From the NCBI RefSeq assembly GCF_000340215.1, contig NW_006921537.1:2959685-3023684 (forward strand): a stretch of 64,000 nt of DNA. Direction: 5' to 3'. The stretch's first letter is position 1; each line of letters starts with the position of its first letter. This document shows, in pieces, positions 12,483-23,111 of the stretch. This stretch comes from Pseudocercospora fijiensis CIRAD86 (lineage: Eukaryota > Ascomycota > Dothideomycetes > Mycosphaerellales > Mycosphaerellaceae). A model generated the notes under the pieces. It had not been told where the DNA came from, did not search any database, and was given only the letters and a program-made list of their open reading frames with translations. The translations under genes were made by a program, and so were the position numbers.

Positions 12483-13249
12483 TAGATCCCTAATTGCCTT
12501 AGCTAGCCTTAGTAGAGAGCTAGGATATTCTAGCTATAAGAGATTCTATTATATCCTCTTAGCTCTTATAGCCCTATCTATATCCCGAACTTAGGAGGTC
12601 TAATTCTAGAAGTATACTTCTAGCTCTAGGATAGATAAATATATAAGTATAGCCTTTGCTATAGACTTAACTATATATAGTACTAGGTATAAATTAAATA
12701 TAAACATTTACTTAAGTTTAGGACTAAATACAAATATAGCTAGCAAATATTAAATATTTAATATTTAGTAGATATGTCCGGAACCTTGCTATTATCTAAA
12801 CAAAGGCGTTACGAAGATAATAAGCGAAAACCCTAGGAAAGGCTTTAGTAAAAAGACAACTCTTTCGCGTACCTTAGTATATTCTACCTACGTACCCGAG
12901 TTTCGCTACTGTGTGTATACGTTAAGCTCTTTTTAAAGAGAATTTAGGGGCACGAGAAGGCGTCGTAGCGAAGAGACTTCTTAATATATATAGTCTTCTA
13001 TTACCCTTATTAGGACTGTCGTCGAGACGTAACTAAGGCAAAATAGCATCGAGGACAATGCACTTTATTAGAAGTTGACCTTCTAAAAGCAAAACTTTAG
13101 CAATCGCCCGAAGCTTAATAGTTGATTCTAGGGAGAAATCTATGCCCGGGCATTAGCCTCTTATTACTAAGGCTGAAAGGAGATGTTTAACATGAGTCTA
13201 TCCTCCCTGAACGTTAAGGACTTACAGGCAATTGACTATGTATAGGATT
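12483..13249. other. RIP-mutated flank grading into normal DNA
   Basis: TA-rich sequence to about 12,960, mixed composition to about 13,140, then ordinary host DNA. No gene is recognised. It is the right side of the sequence interrupted by the Gypsy element. Confidence 0.35.
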
Positions 13250-14445
13250 TTAGCTAAGGCTTTCATCTACATGTATCTTCGTCTCGAAGTTTGCTGGTAA
13301 CGAGACCTCAAGTAGCGTCAGATCAGTCGAGAGATTTGTCAGACTCGTCTTGTGGGAGGGCGGGAGTGTGTATGCATCTCCTTCAGTAAGAGCATGAGCA
13401 CCTTCGCCTTCGCCATGGAGCATACACGATCCTGTGAGCACAACTAAACTCGTGTCAGCTTCCGTAAGTTACCCCATTCTTCACCACACTTACAAGTAAA
13501 CAAAATATCCGAATCATGACTCGTAACCACACCCTCCCGTTTCGATCCATCCGGCCTCGCAACCCTCACACTAGCAACACCTTTCGTCCCAACCCCAACA
13601 CCCGTATCCCACGCCTCAAACCCAGGCACTCTCCACGTCCCCCAAACCGCATCCTCAACGCAACTCCGCACAAACCTCTGACCCTCCCACTCCCTCTCCG
13701 GCCTCCTCGTCGAAGTCGGCAACTCCATCTCCCAATCAATAGTAGTCATATGTTCCGCCGGCACCCCAACCTCCACAACCTGTAAATTCTGACTACTCTC
13801 CAAAACCCTATGTCTGATCTGCGGTGGCTGAATCACACAATCTCCGGCCGAGAGAATGAAAGGCGGTCCCTGATCTTCGTACGCGAGACGCACCCAGCCC
13901 GCGTGGCAGTAAATTAATTGGAAACCGACGGTGTGGTAGTGGACTTGATCTGGAACTGGGCCTGCGTCGGGGATCCGGATGTGTGAGGCTATGATTGCAC
14001 CTCCGAGACGGTCGGGGATGAGGTCACGATAATGCATTCCTGCGCGACCTATGATCCAGGAGTCGCTGTCTTTCAGGCGACGGGTTGCGAATGCGTGTTG
14101 AGTTGGTGGTTGGGTCATACGGATGTCTGCTGGTGTGATTTCGACTCTTGTGCCTGAGGGTGAAGTGAGGATTGCTTCTTCGGGTCCTTGGCATAGGAGG
14201 CGAACTGTGCCTGGCTCGGTGGCTGCGGCTTTGTCGAGACGGAGGTTGAGGCCATGGCCGGAAAGTGTGACGACTGCTGGATTGTCTGCTGGGTAGATCT
14301 GGTTCATACGGAAACCGAGAGTTTCTGAGGTCCAGAAGGCGATGTCTTCTGCTATGTCTTTGGATGGGAGGAGAACTTCGGCTGATTCGATTATCATGTG
14401 TTTTTGTTCGGCACCGAGGCCGTTGATCTCATTTACTTGCTTCAT
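13250..14445 (-). CDS. VOC/glyoxalase-like plus two-cupin protein
   Basis: Two exons, 14445-13494 and 13443-13250, joined across a 50-nt intron (13444-13493, donor GTAAGT, branch-like GCTGAC, acceptor TTTAG), give 381 residues. Residues about 18-100 look like a VOC/glyoxalase-type fold. Residues about 165-232 form a cupin barrel with motif 1 H169-Y-H171 and motif 2 ending at H212. The usual glutamate ligand is Q176. A second, C-terminal cupin (about 310-370) has no HxH pair. Cupin/VOC proteins are often metal-dependent oxygenases, isomerases or sugar-binding proteins; the substrate cannot be told. It lies 512 bp downstream of the FAD oxidase gene on the same strand. No signal peptide is evident. 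The intact frame contrasts with the dead repeats on both sides. Confidence 0.8.
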
Positions 14446-14957
14446 GATCGTTTACTCGGACTGATTTCCTTCGTACGTGTCCGCCTAGTTCATGCGAAAT
14501 TCTGGATTGTCCGATCTGACCTCGTCTTTGAGTGGCGTTGCTGTATGTATGCTTGAAAGGTGCTGGAATCACAGTCCGTAGAATCTGCCCGGTCTGATCG
14601 GTTGCTGAAGAATCGAGATTAGATTGTGCCGATGAGGCTGCGTACTCTTTGCGTAGCGAAAGAGGACTAGATGTTGGCTTCTGAGACATACGTTGGGGTC
14701 GATGAGTCGGTAAGCAACGGCTAGGCCAGCCCGAGAGATGGTTCCGGCTCAGCTGCGTCCTCGGCAATAGATGGCCGAGTTGGTCTGTGGGTGTTCTTAT
14801 AAGCTTATAGGCTTGTTGCAGCGACCTGTCTTCATATTATGACAAATTCATACGAACGGCAGAGACAACACTTCAGTTTAATGTTTCAGGTTCAGAGTTC
14901 GATATACGCTAGTCGTGATACCCGTTCTCGAAAATGGACCTCATCGCGGCAGCCCCT
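14446..14957. promoter_or_regulatory. Intergenic region between FAD oxidase and cupin genes
   Basis: This 512-bp gap must hold the terminator of the upstream oxidase gene and the promoter of the cupin gene, both on the minus strand. Base composition is normal. No clear core-promoter element could be assigned. Confidence 0.35.
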
Positions 14958-16868
14958 TCAGGCTGATACTCTGCACAAACGGCCATTCTCGTTTGGCAAA
15001 CCATCGATACTTCTCACCTCCCATCCCTCACTACCAACAGCATGATGAGCGTAGAAGAGATCATACGGATCATACAGCTTTTTGATCTCGAGCAGTCTCG
15101 GATAGTGCTCTCCCCAGAAAGACATCTGCCATTCAGGCTCCCGTCGATCTGCTTCATTGAGATAAGCTCCAGCTCTTGGACTCAGCTTCCGCCAAAGATC
15201 CATATACACTTCAAAATCATCCCAAGCATGGTTGATAGCCGATGAGTTCGCATAAAGCGGCCAGTTGACTCCGGACATCATGTGGCTAACGGTCTCTCGC
15301 CATGCGGGAGTGACAGCATTATCGACGTCGCTGCCACGAGCAAGGGTAGGGGCAATGTTGTAGCCGAAGGTCTTGTAGCCTGCCTCTACCGTAGCTCGAA
15401 TTGCTTCGAAGGTGGCGTTGAACAGCTGGGCATCTTTGAAGTTCTCGCGAGGCCAGAGGCGCGAGGCAACAGCTTGATTTGGAGGCTGCATAGTCTCTCG
15501 GCCTGTTGTGAGCCAAGCAGTATAGAAGTCGGGGAAGTGATCCCAGACAGGCGATGCAGAGATATTCAGTTCTCGCAACTGGCTGAGCCATGGCGCCAAG
15601 TAGCCCTGAAGTTCCTTCAGTGTCCGGTTCGAAGCAAGAAATGGTGCGATGTCGAGAGTCAACTCGCCAGCAGAAGGCACGTCGTTCCAGATGAAGAAGA
15701 ATGTGTATATCCCGTCATCGGCCCATTGCGGGAAATAGGAGAGGAAGGCGGCCAGTACGCTCCATAATGCCTCCTTCGAGACGCCTTCGTCGACTGTGCT
15801 GATCGTCAAGTTGGCGGTGGAAACAGGTATGTTTGGGTAGACCTTGATGACTGTGGAAGTGACTACTCCATATGATCCACCACCCCCACCTCGAAGCGCC
15901 CAGAACAGGTCGACATTCTCGACCTCATTCGCAGTGATGAAAGACCCATTGGCGAGGACAACCTGAAACTCCAGGGCTTGGTCGGCAGCCAGACCGAAAA
16001 GCGGACTTAAAGGGCTGTGCCCGCCTCCTTGAATGTAGCCACCCACCACTCCGACAGTGCTGCAATCCCCTCCTACTGCAACATGTCCATGCCTGTACGC
16101 GAAAGCGTAGAGATCTTCAACTTGGACACCAGCACCAGCTTTGATGGCTGGCCCAACATAGCTGCCGCCAGCAGACTGGTGGGATGTAATGAACTCTATA
16201 TTCTTGAGGTTGTGCATCCAAATGCTCAAAGATCCAGCGCCCCCAGATTTGCCATTGAAGTCGTGTCCCGTGTTCTTGATGACCAGCCGGACCCCAGTGT
16301 TGCGAGCGAAGTTGATTGCCAGTTGTATATCTCGAACAGTGGTGGCCTTGACGACATGGGTTGAGTATCCTCCTTGGTGACAGTGTCCACTGTCATAGAT
16401 CGTTGGTGGCAAGCAAGTGTTGCCTTCGTAGAATGGCGAAAGCAGCTCAAGTGCATTCTCAGTGTGCCAGCGCAGGTCGTTCCAATTATCCGTGACGGTT
16501 CGGCAGGCAGTGCTATTAGACGCTCCGGTCCCATTGTAGCAGACGCCCGAAACAGGCCGAGCTTGGAGCAGGCCACCGTCAGTGACTGCATCAAGAAGAT
16601 GCCACTGCGATGGCGAAGGCCAATTTCTATCCCCCGGAAAGAGCTTGCACTCTTGTGTGACATTTCTGCTGCAATTTACCTGGTCATTGTCTCCAAATCT
16701 GAAAGTTTCTGCATCGTCTCCAGAGAGTCCTATCAGTGTCTCATGCCCAATCACTTGCTTTTCATAGGTGAACAAAGCCAAAGATGTTGATGTTCCCATA
16801 TTATTATGGGCTAGTACCGCCAGAGAAGGTAAGACATGGCCGATGAGTGGCAGGGCAAGTGCTAGCAT
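14958..16868 (-). CDS. Secreted FAD-linked oxidase, berberine-bridge type
   Basis: A single open frame of 636 residues without introns. The N-terminus is a hydrophobic signal-like segment (residues 1-20), and the ectodomain has many N-x-S/T sites and paired Cys. The PCMH-type FAD domain spans roughly 165-345. It has G-H202-D-F-N-G-K-S, the usual site of the histidyl-FAD bond, and GGDC269STVG, the position of the second, cysteinyl bond in bicovalent BBE-like oxidases. The C-terminus ends with the BBE region, including GAYLNEAD and LYDPYDLFYAHHAVG. Relatives oxidise sugars, alcohols or specialised metabolites using O2 and release H2O2; the substrate is not predictable here. It sits upstream of the cupin gene and could share a pathway with it. 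A TATATAG near 17,000 may be part of the promoter. Confidence 0.92.
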   Translation of the reverse strand: MLALALPLIGHVLPSLAVLAHNNMGTSTSLALFTYEKQVIGHETLIGLSGDDAETFRFGDNDQVNCSRNVTQECKLFPGDRNWPSPSQWHLLDAVTDGGLLQARPVSGVCYNGTGASNSTACRTVTDNWNDLRWHTENALELLSPFYEGNTCLPPTIYDSGHCHQGGYSTHVVKATTVRDIQLAINFARNTGVRLVIKNTGHDFNGKSGGAGSLSIWMHNLKNIEFITSHQSAGGSYVGPAIKAGAGVQVEDLYAFAYRHGHVAVGGDCSTVGVVGGYIQGGGHSPLSPLFGLAADQALEFQVVLANGSFITANEVENVDLFWALRGGGGGSYGVVTSTVIKVYPNIPVSTANLTISTVDEGVSKEALWSVLAAFLSYFPQWADDGIYTFFFIWNDVPSAGELTLDIAPFLASNRTLKELQGYLAPWLSQLRELNISASPVWDHFPDFYTAWLTTGRETMQPPNQAVASRLWPRENFKDAQLFNATFEAIRATVEAGYKTFGYNIAPTLARGSDVDNAVTPAWRETVSHMMSGVNWPLYANSSAINHAWDDFEVYMDLWRKLSPRAGAYLNEADRREPEWQMSFWGEHYPRLLEIKKLYDPYDLFYAHHAVGSEGWEVRSIDGLPNENGRLCRVSA

Positions 16869-17167
16869 CGTACTCGTGTTGAGCTAGCAAGTGATCAGGG
16901 GACTTGATAAGCCAGCTTTTGTACAGAGAAGCTGAAGCTTAGAACTACGGCCAAGCTTCAGCTCCGACTGCCCTAATTCTAGTGACACAACAGCTGCACT
17001 ATATAGTGTAGGCATGTCTGAATGAAGGAAATGCCGTGGTAATCGTTAGCGCGCGCTGCTGTGCAATATACAGTTCTTAGAGTTGTATACCGATAGCGTC
17101 CTTAGAATTTAACGAAATTTTTACAATTAGTTCCGTATAATCCTAAGCTAAATTAAGCGCAGGGAGA
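16869..17167. other. 5' region of oxidase gene, RIP-altered from about 17,085
   Basis: Normal DNA up to about 17,080, containing the probable promoter of the oxidase. It then becomes TA-rich up to the Copia target duplication (17168-17172). RIP appears to have reached about 85 bp beyond the element. Confidence 0.45.
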
Positions 17168-17172
17168 CGATA

Positions 17173-17291
17173 ACTTAAGATATAAACTGTAATGTATTCA
17201 GAAGAGGGCTAGTTATAGAAAGCCTAAAATAAAGTATATATAGTTATAGCCTTAGGCATTATATACGTAATAGCCTGTATATTTTTTAAGT
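17173..17291 (-). repeat. Copia LTR, left copy (3' LTR on the minus strand)
   Basis: Direct repeat of 20254-20374. It is strongly RIP-mutated; for example TATATAGTTATAG stands where the right copy has TGTATAGTTGCAG. Confidence 0.7.
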
Positions 17292-17439
17292 TACTCCCTT
17301 ATTACGTATATATAGCTAAAGAAAGCAAACTAAGGGGTATTAGATATAGAAACAACTAGACTAGTTTTAGGCTATTATAGTAGGGCAAATAAGCTGAATT
17401 AAACAAATAGTTATTACTACACTAAGGTAAGCGTACCTA

Positions 17440-18130
17440 CCTAGGGTCTACACGCGTCGTTCGCGAAGCCTACCAACTAGTTAGTAATCCCGAATACTAA
17501 GTAGCTACAATTAATCGTACTATTACTAGTATTCTTATCGTCGCTTTTTTAATAGTATAGCCGTTCTTAGGTATTATTTAGTCGCTTAGAATAGCGTAGC
17601 CGGCTTAGAAATCCGCGCTTCTATACTATATATACATATCGGAAGATTAGATTACCTTTATTAAAGATCTATAAGTAGAAGGCTATTCTAATCGTAGTGC
17701 CTTATAATAGACTCGTATTAGTAGGCACGCTATCGATGCCCTAAGGATTAATACTACACCACCTAGTAAGCTATATCCGTAATAGGTAAAGAAAGGACTG
17801 TCTCGAGCCCTTACTTTAGCGTAGAAGGTATATATAACCGACTATCTTCGCGATCGACCGACTTTATACTATTCTAAGACTGTATAGTTTATATTCGACG
17901 AGTTTAACGGTATAGTATCCAAGTCTACGGTTAGTAATATTATTAAGAGATATAACTTCTTAAAGAATAAGGCGTAGCGTAAGGTACTAGAATAGAGCTA
18001 CGAGTTAGTAGTAATAACAATCTAGCCTTTAGCTTCTATCCTAAGTAGCTTATAGTTATAGATATAACTATATCGTAGATACTATTCTTCTACTATACTA
18101 CTCGGTACCCCCTACTTTATTAGAAGCGCT
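17440..18130 (+). pseudogene. Tc1-like (IS630-type) transposase fragment inside the Copia relic
   Basis: The plus-strand frame around 17,820-18,000 reads D-Y-L-R-D-R-P-T-L-Y followed by a helix-turn-helix block (FIFDEFNGIVSKSTVSNII, then KRYNFLKNKA). This is the N-terminal DNA-binding layout of fungal Tc1/IS630-type transposases. No DDE catalytic region follows before the sequence returns to minus-strand Copia. It is a short, stop-ridden fragment and its ends are not resolved. Confidence 0.45.
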
Positions 18131-18149
18131 ATAACTTTACTATCTAGGC

Positions 18150-20220
18150 TAAAAGTTAGCGTATATAGGTAAGGAAGGCTATTCTTACGATAGGTCTAAG
18201 TAATAGTAGCCTTATTGCCGTTAACTATAGTAAATAGCACTAGCTTATCTTAAAGTTATCGTTACGATAGAAATAGCCCTTATCGGTAAGCTTCTTAGTA
18301 GATAGTAGGTATACTACTAGACCTAGTATATATAGTGTTTTAGACAACTTTATACTACTAATACTATACTCGTTAATAACTTTAGTCTAAGTAATACCTA
18401 CTATTATTATATACTTCGTATTGCCTCTAAATCGGATAGGAATATAGCAACCTTAATATTTAAGAAGTAGAATAGAGTTATTAACTATATATATACTAGT
18501 ACTAGAATCTATAACCTAGTTAGTAGTACGAGTCGCTATAGTAAGCGCTATAGAGGCCGTATCGCTAATACTAACTATATTAAAGGTATAGTTACTACCT
18601 AAACTAGCTAAATCCGGACGTAGGTTATTATAGAATAAGGGTAGTATATTCTTAGCTAATAGCCCCTATATACTAGACTATAGCGGTTACTAAGCAGTTA
18701 GTCTACGCTACTACTATTATTATACCCTCTTCTTCTTAGCCTTCTACTACTTATAGTATAGTAGGTCGTCTTCCTTTAGATAAGGGTACTTATTATAGTA
18801 GCGGCTAGAAGAATACGATCCCTAATAATAGGCGCACTTCTTATAGTTAGGCTAGTAACTATTCTATTAACTATTCTAATTGTTTCTACCGCGGCCTCGA
18901 CCGTTATTATTATTATTTCCGCGGCTACTACGACTGCTATAGTTCGAGTTACCTCGACTATTGCTATATCTGCCTTATAGTAGCTAGTACTAAAGACTAA
19001 TAAAGCTACTATATTAGGCTTAATTTAATTAAGCTATACTATTCTTATTAAGTAACGCGCTAATAATATTATTAAGGGTACTATCGTTAATTATATATTC
19101 TAAGGCCCGTATTTGCTTATAGCGTATCTATACGAAAGCCTCGTAAAATAGTAAAGGACGGAAACTAATACTACTACTACCGCTAGTAGTAATAGTATAG
19201 GCAACCGAGGGTAATATAACCTATAACAATATATATAGCTATGTTTAGCAAGATAGGATAACAAGACTGTCGCTTAGGCTAATAATTAGAGCCCTATAAT
19301 ATAGGCATTATAGAAGTGTAATATAAACAATATACTATACAAGGTTAATAATCTATCTACTATATAAAAGGAGGCCTCTTTTGTAGGCTTAAGCCCTAGC
19401 CTATATATATAGGGCCGGTTACTAGCTAATAATAGTACAATCTATATAATAAATATATAGATAGCCTAATATTAGCTAATAGCTAGTTTAGTATCTTTTA
19501 AGGTACCGAGCTTCTTCTTATACTTGTTATAGAACTTCTTAAAGTCCGTACTATCGTAGCGAAGGGTAGTATAGTCCTAGAAGAGTATAAATTTAGTAGA
19601 CCTACCTTTACTAGTATATTTCTTATATAGGTACTTTTATACTATCTTAGAGGTATCGAGTCTAAGTAACGACTACTAGATCTCCGATCTATAGTTAGCG
19701 AATATCTACGTACGCGCTAACTAATATTTCCTCCTATTTATCTTAGCGGTCTTTAAACTCTTCCTAAGTCTTAGAAGATAATAGGTTAATTCTAGGCTTT
19801 AGGCGGGTCCCTTAGATATAGTACTATACCTATATATCTTTAAGGGTACCCTTAGTAGTATAGGCCTATACTAGATAGTTCTCCTTATTCTTTAGCTTAG
19901 GAATATTACTTATATAAGTATTAGGAGTTATAAGAGGATCTATTATAGATAGTAATAGTAATAAAAGAGACTATAGACTTATCTTAAGAGGCCGCTAATA
20001 GGCGCGCCTATATTATATTTATATAGAGAATAGCCGATACTATTATTCTAATATAGCGGATAGCTAATACTAATATTATAGTAACTAACTCGAGTTAGAC
20101 TAGTATCTACTAGAATACTCGAGGGTAGCGATAGTAGTAGTAATAATATTAGTATTAGCGTAATTTTTAGTAATAAGCGCTAGCTACGTAGTAGTCGGAC
20201 TAACTATTAGAAGTATTAAA
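18150..20220 (-). pseudogene. Copia gag-protease relic
   Basis: On the minus strand, a gag region runs from about 20,200 to 18,850. It includes YDSTDFKKFYNKYKKKLG and, later, an Arg/Asn/Gly-rich tract before a zinc-knuckle-like K-K-C-A-Y-Y. The protease follows with QVIDSSTSIYIVNNSILF, where the first Q is a TAG. A segment with LSTKKLTDKGYFYR resembles the region preceding Copia integrases. Numerous TAG codons make it non-coding today. Confidence 0.6.
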
Positions 20221-20253
20221 ATATATATTAGAAACGTAGGGGGCTTATAACTA

Positions 20254-20374
20254 CTTAAGATATAAACTGTAATATATTTAGAAGAGGGCTAATTATAGAA
20301 AGCCTAAAGATAAAGTGTGTATAGTTGCAGCCTTAGGCATCATACACGTAATAGCCTACACACACACTTCAAGT
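20254..20374 (-). repeat. Copia LTR, right copy (5' LTR on the minus strand)
   Basis: Less mutated copy; the outer half keeps CA-rich sequence (ACACACACACTTCAAGT). Just inside it, on the minus strand, comes AGTTATAAGCC, a possible RIP-changed primer-binding site. Confidence 0.7.
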
Positions 20375-20399
20375 CGATAGATAGAGCTACGATAGCTCA

Positions 20400-21170
20400 T
20401 TGCCATCTTTCAAGAAAGACGAGACGAACCCATGGTCTGGTCGCTGTTCCGGGCCCATCACGCCTTCAGCTAGAGATAGAGGATATCCGCTGAACTTGTC
20501 GGGCAGATGTTTTAGCGCGGCTCTCGAGAAATTCGGTATCTCTCTCGCAGTCGACCGGCCAGATGTAGGACAAAACCTATAGGATGACCCTTCGTGCTGC
20601 GTACTCTCGAAGTTGAGGAATCCGAAGTACAGCCTTGCGGTAGGCCCTAATGACTTCAACTCAAGACCGGAGCTCTTTGTTGGCTTAAAGTGTGGGAAGC
20701 TGCTGCTAAAGGCTCCGGGAAAGACAATATAGAGCTCACGATTGACTATCTCTCGATACCGCTGAGTCAAGGAGCGCTACTAGTGGATGGGACCCACATC
20801 ACGAGCGGTGCTGAGACCTGGAGTGAGATTGTCTCGTAACATCATGACCACGGCAGCCGGGCAAGAATATATATCCAGCGAGACGCCTGACCTGGCTTCT
20901 CGGTACTGAATGAAAAGGAAACGGATACTGAACTCGATAAGCAGATTCCTGCAGGATTGGCCTCATTCTACCACCCGGCCGGAACGGCGTCCATGGGCAA
21001 GGTCGTCGATGGCGACTGTTGCGTCGAAGGCGTGAGTGGGTTGAGGGTTGTCGACGCGAGCATAATTCCCGTCCCGATAGTTCTGCCCGGATGGAGTCGC
21101 AGAAAGAGCTGCACTTTTGATGATAAAAAGTGGCATGAAGTTAGGTTGGTTTTGACATGTGGATACATCA
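20400..21170 (+). pseudogene. GMC oxidoreductase, truncated pseudogene
   Basis: Two conserved GMC blocks remain on the plus strand. Near 20,490-20,585 the frame reads NLSGR...ALEKFGI and then DVGQNL followed by TAG-Asp, where the family has VGQNLQDH; the stop stands for Gln. Near 20,957-21,085 another frame reads YHPAGTASMG, with the catalytic His, and GLRVVDASIIPVPI from the C-terminal domain. The FAD-binding N-terminal half is missing, and between the blocks the frame is shifted at least once. After PVPI the family's final N-P motif is lost. The left end coincides with the Copia insertion at 20,380, but the missing half is not found on the far side. GMC enzymes oxidise alcohols or sugars with FAD; this copy cannot work. 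Confidence 0.75.
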
Positions 21171-21186
21171 CCTCATACAAATATCT

Positions 21187-22160
21187 CTATGGCAATGTGT
21201 AGCCTCCATCAATAATCACGTCAGAACCGGTCTGGTAGGATGACGCATCACTTGCCAGATAGAGGAACAATCTGTGCTCGTTAGCAAGAAGTCCCAATAG
21301 GAAGTGAAAATCTTACCCTTTGATCTCCTTCGTGTGACCCTGCCTCCCAAGTACAGCCATGCGGTATGCTTCGTTCCGCACTCCTGGTCCCGCTCCCAGC
21401 TTCGTATCGAAGAAACCCGGCGACACAATATTGACCCTCGCGAATTCTCGCCACTCGCGAGCCAAAGATTTTCCCAGGTGTGAAACAGCAGCTTTGGTGG
21501 CATTATAGACCTACTCGAATCAGCATCGCTGCCTGGAAAAGGCGGAGTTTCACGTACCGGTTGATCGATGGGTACGTTCACGATATGAGCAGATATCGAG
21601 GACGTCAGTATGAGATTGCCGAAACCTTGCTTCTTGAATACATGTCCTGCGAATTTGGCCTGATAGAAGGTTCCATCAACTAGGAACTGTCAGTATCGAC
21701 CAAGTATGTCATTGAGATTGCACTCACGGTTGACAGACACCAGTTCCCTGTATTCTTCAATACTCTGCTCCAATATGGGCTTCGAATTGGCCATTCCCGC
21801 ATTAGCAACGAATACATCCAGCTTGGCAAAGTCCGTGACGATCTGATTGACAGTCTCCTCAACCTTGACCGGGTCTGTAACTTGCAGCTGGTAGGCCTTC
21901 ACTTTGATACCATACTGCTCTGCGAGCTGTTTGCCCTTGCTCTCAGCAGCACTGTTGCTGTTGTACATCAGGGCCAGATTGCTTCCAGCTTCGGCCAGTG
22001 CTTCGGCCACAGCCCAGCCAATTCCATCGGAAGCACCAGTAATTGCAGAGACTTTGCCCTTCATGCTAAATTGCTGGAACACATTGTCTGGCGTATTGGG
22101 AAATGGTCGTGGGTAGCCATCACGCTTGCCCTGGTCGACGTCTGCATGTGTCATAGACAT
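21187..22160 (-). CDS. Short-chain dehydrogenase/reductase, SOU1/mannitol-dehydrogenase type
   Basis: Four exons (22160-21728, 21679-21558, 21510-21317, 21271-21187) with introns of 48, 47 and 45 nt give an intact 277-residue protein. The Rossmann NAD(P) motif is TGASDGIG (41-48), with NAG at 120-122 and the catalytic S174, Y187 and K191 in YNATK. It ends in a typical [13 protein letters not shown] tail. Length and motifs fit fungal NADP-dependent sorbose reductase/mannitol dehydrogenase-like SDRs, cytosolic enzymes interconverting ketoses and polyols; related SDRs act in secondary metabolism. I chose the start at 22160 because the upstream in-frame codons (to 22289) read through a GGTGGAAGG-type simple repeat. 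It lies just beyond a GMC pseudogene and next to a large RIP block but is itself undamaged. Confidence 0.9.
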
Positions 22161-22204
22161 GCTGAAGCTACCTCCATTCAGGCGCCCCGCTTTGTAGGCT
22201 TGTA

Positions 22205-22280
22205 GGGACCTTCCACCACCTAAATATAGTACCTTCCACCTTCTATACCTATATACCTTCCACCTTCCACCCTCTGTATA
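22205..22280. repeat. CCTTCCACC simple repeat upstream of the SDR gene
   Basis: Several degenerate copies of CCTTCCACC/CCTTCTATACC, spaced by ATATA-like steps, lie 45-120 bp upstream of the SDR start. They are in the promoter position and mark the left edge of the RIP block. Confidence 0.6.
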
Positions 22281-22299
22281 TTCTTGCATTATCTCTCCG

Positions 22300-23110
22300 C
22301 CAAGTACACTAGGATATATCTAGTTTAGCGGTCTATGCTAAGCCTATAGCGAAGCGCCTAAGACTAACCCGTTCGGCCCTTATACAACCTGCTACATTAG
22401 AATTAAACAATCGCATATAGTGCACCAGTTCTACGCTAGATATCGACTAACCTAGAAAAAGGGTCCTACGTAATAATACGATCTATTAAATTGTCTATAT
22501 AAAGTATATACTAAAATGCGAAATATATACTTAATTCTTAGTATACTAAGACAACCTTGCGCACGCTCTGTTTGTTCTACCCTACCTTATACTATATATA
22601 TACAAACGAAGCATCTAATAAGCTATAAAGAGCACGCGGAGCCTAAGAAACACTACCGCTATAATCTCCTATATTTAGAATGTCTATATTATTAATACGT
22701 TGCCTCCGTTTTACTACCTAGGGCTAATAGCCTTTGTAGCCCTCTCCGTTTGCTTTTTACCCTTCCTATGCACTAATTCACTTAGCATACGCGCGTTTGT
22801 CTCGTAAAAGCCGGGAGTCGGTCCGCTAGCCGTTTCTAGGTTAATCTATAGTATTTAAAAGTCAACCTTACTACCGCCGGCATAGCAAACTTCGTTACTA
22901 AACATTAACTTCTAAAGTGCGCGCTAACGTTAAGGACTCGCGCTTTCGACACTCGACACTATTCGCATAGCCGTTTAGTTATTACTACTACTGCTACTAC
23001 TGCTACTTCTAGTATATTACACTTCTATAACCTTGCCGCTACCGCCGCCTCCTCGCTATCTCTAATCTCTAATCTCGCCGCGCCGCTACACTCGACTCGA
23101 TCTAGCCTAG
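22300..23110. other. RIP-mutated leader of the RecQ-like unit
   Basis: TA-rich DNA with short low-complexity runs (for example CTACTACTGCTACTACTGCTAC near 22,985). No gene is seen. It could be the 5' end of the mobile unit that contains the helicase relic, but no terminal repeat was found. Confidence 0.3.
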
Positions 23111-23111
23111 T

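Larger units (their letters stand above)
17173..20374 (-). mobile_element. Copia-like LTR element, truncated and RIP-mutated
   Basis: Direct repeats of about 120 bp at 17173-17291 and 20254-20374 are flanked by CGATA on both outer sides (17168-17172 and 20375-20379). On the minus strand, starting from the right LTR, the interior reads a UBN2-type gag, a zinc knuckle with Cys changed to Tyr, then a Copia protease with I-D-S-S (expected D-S-G/A) and a gag-pre-integrase-like segment. Integrase proper, reverse transcriptase and RNase H are absent. Their place (about 17,440-18,130) is taken by a Tc1-like fragment on the other strand. The LTR ends here (ACTT...AAGT) do not follow the usual TG...CA rule, so exact borders rest on the duplication. 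Confidence 0.65.

Noticed and set aside
13444..14445. Cupin protein ending at 13444 without an intron
   Set aside because: The last codons of that reading (from GTAAGTGTGG on) form a good intron, and splicing continues a cupin barrel in phase.
14429..14767. 112-codon minus-strand frame upstream of the cupin gene
   Set aside because: Overlaps the cupin start, has no similarity and no splice sites that join it to the cupin frame.
15282..15767. 161-codon plus-strand frame inside the FAD oxidase
   Set aside because: It is antisense to a well-supported coding region with complete family motifs.
22160..22289. N-terminal extension of the SDR by 43 residues
   Set aside because: The extra residues come from a CCTTCCACC simple repeat at the edge of the RIP block; SDRs of this class start near the internal Met.
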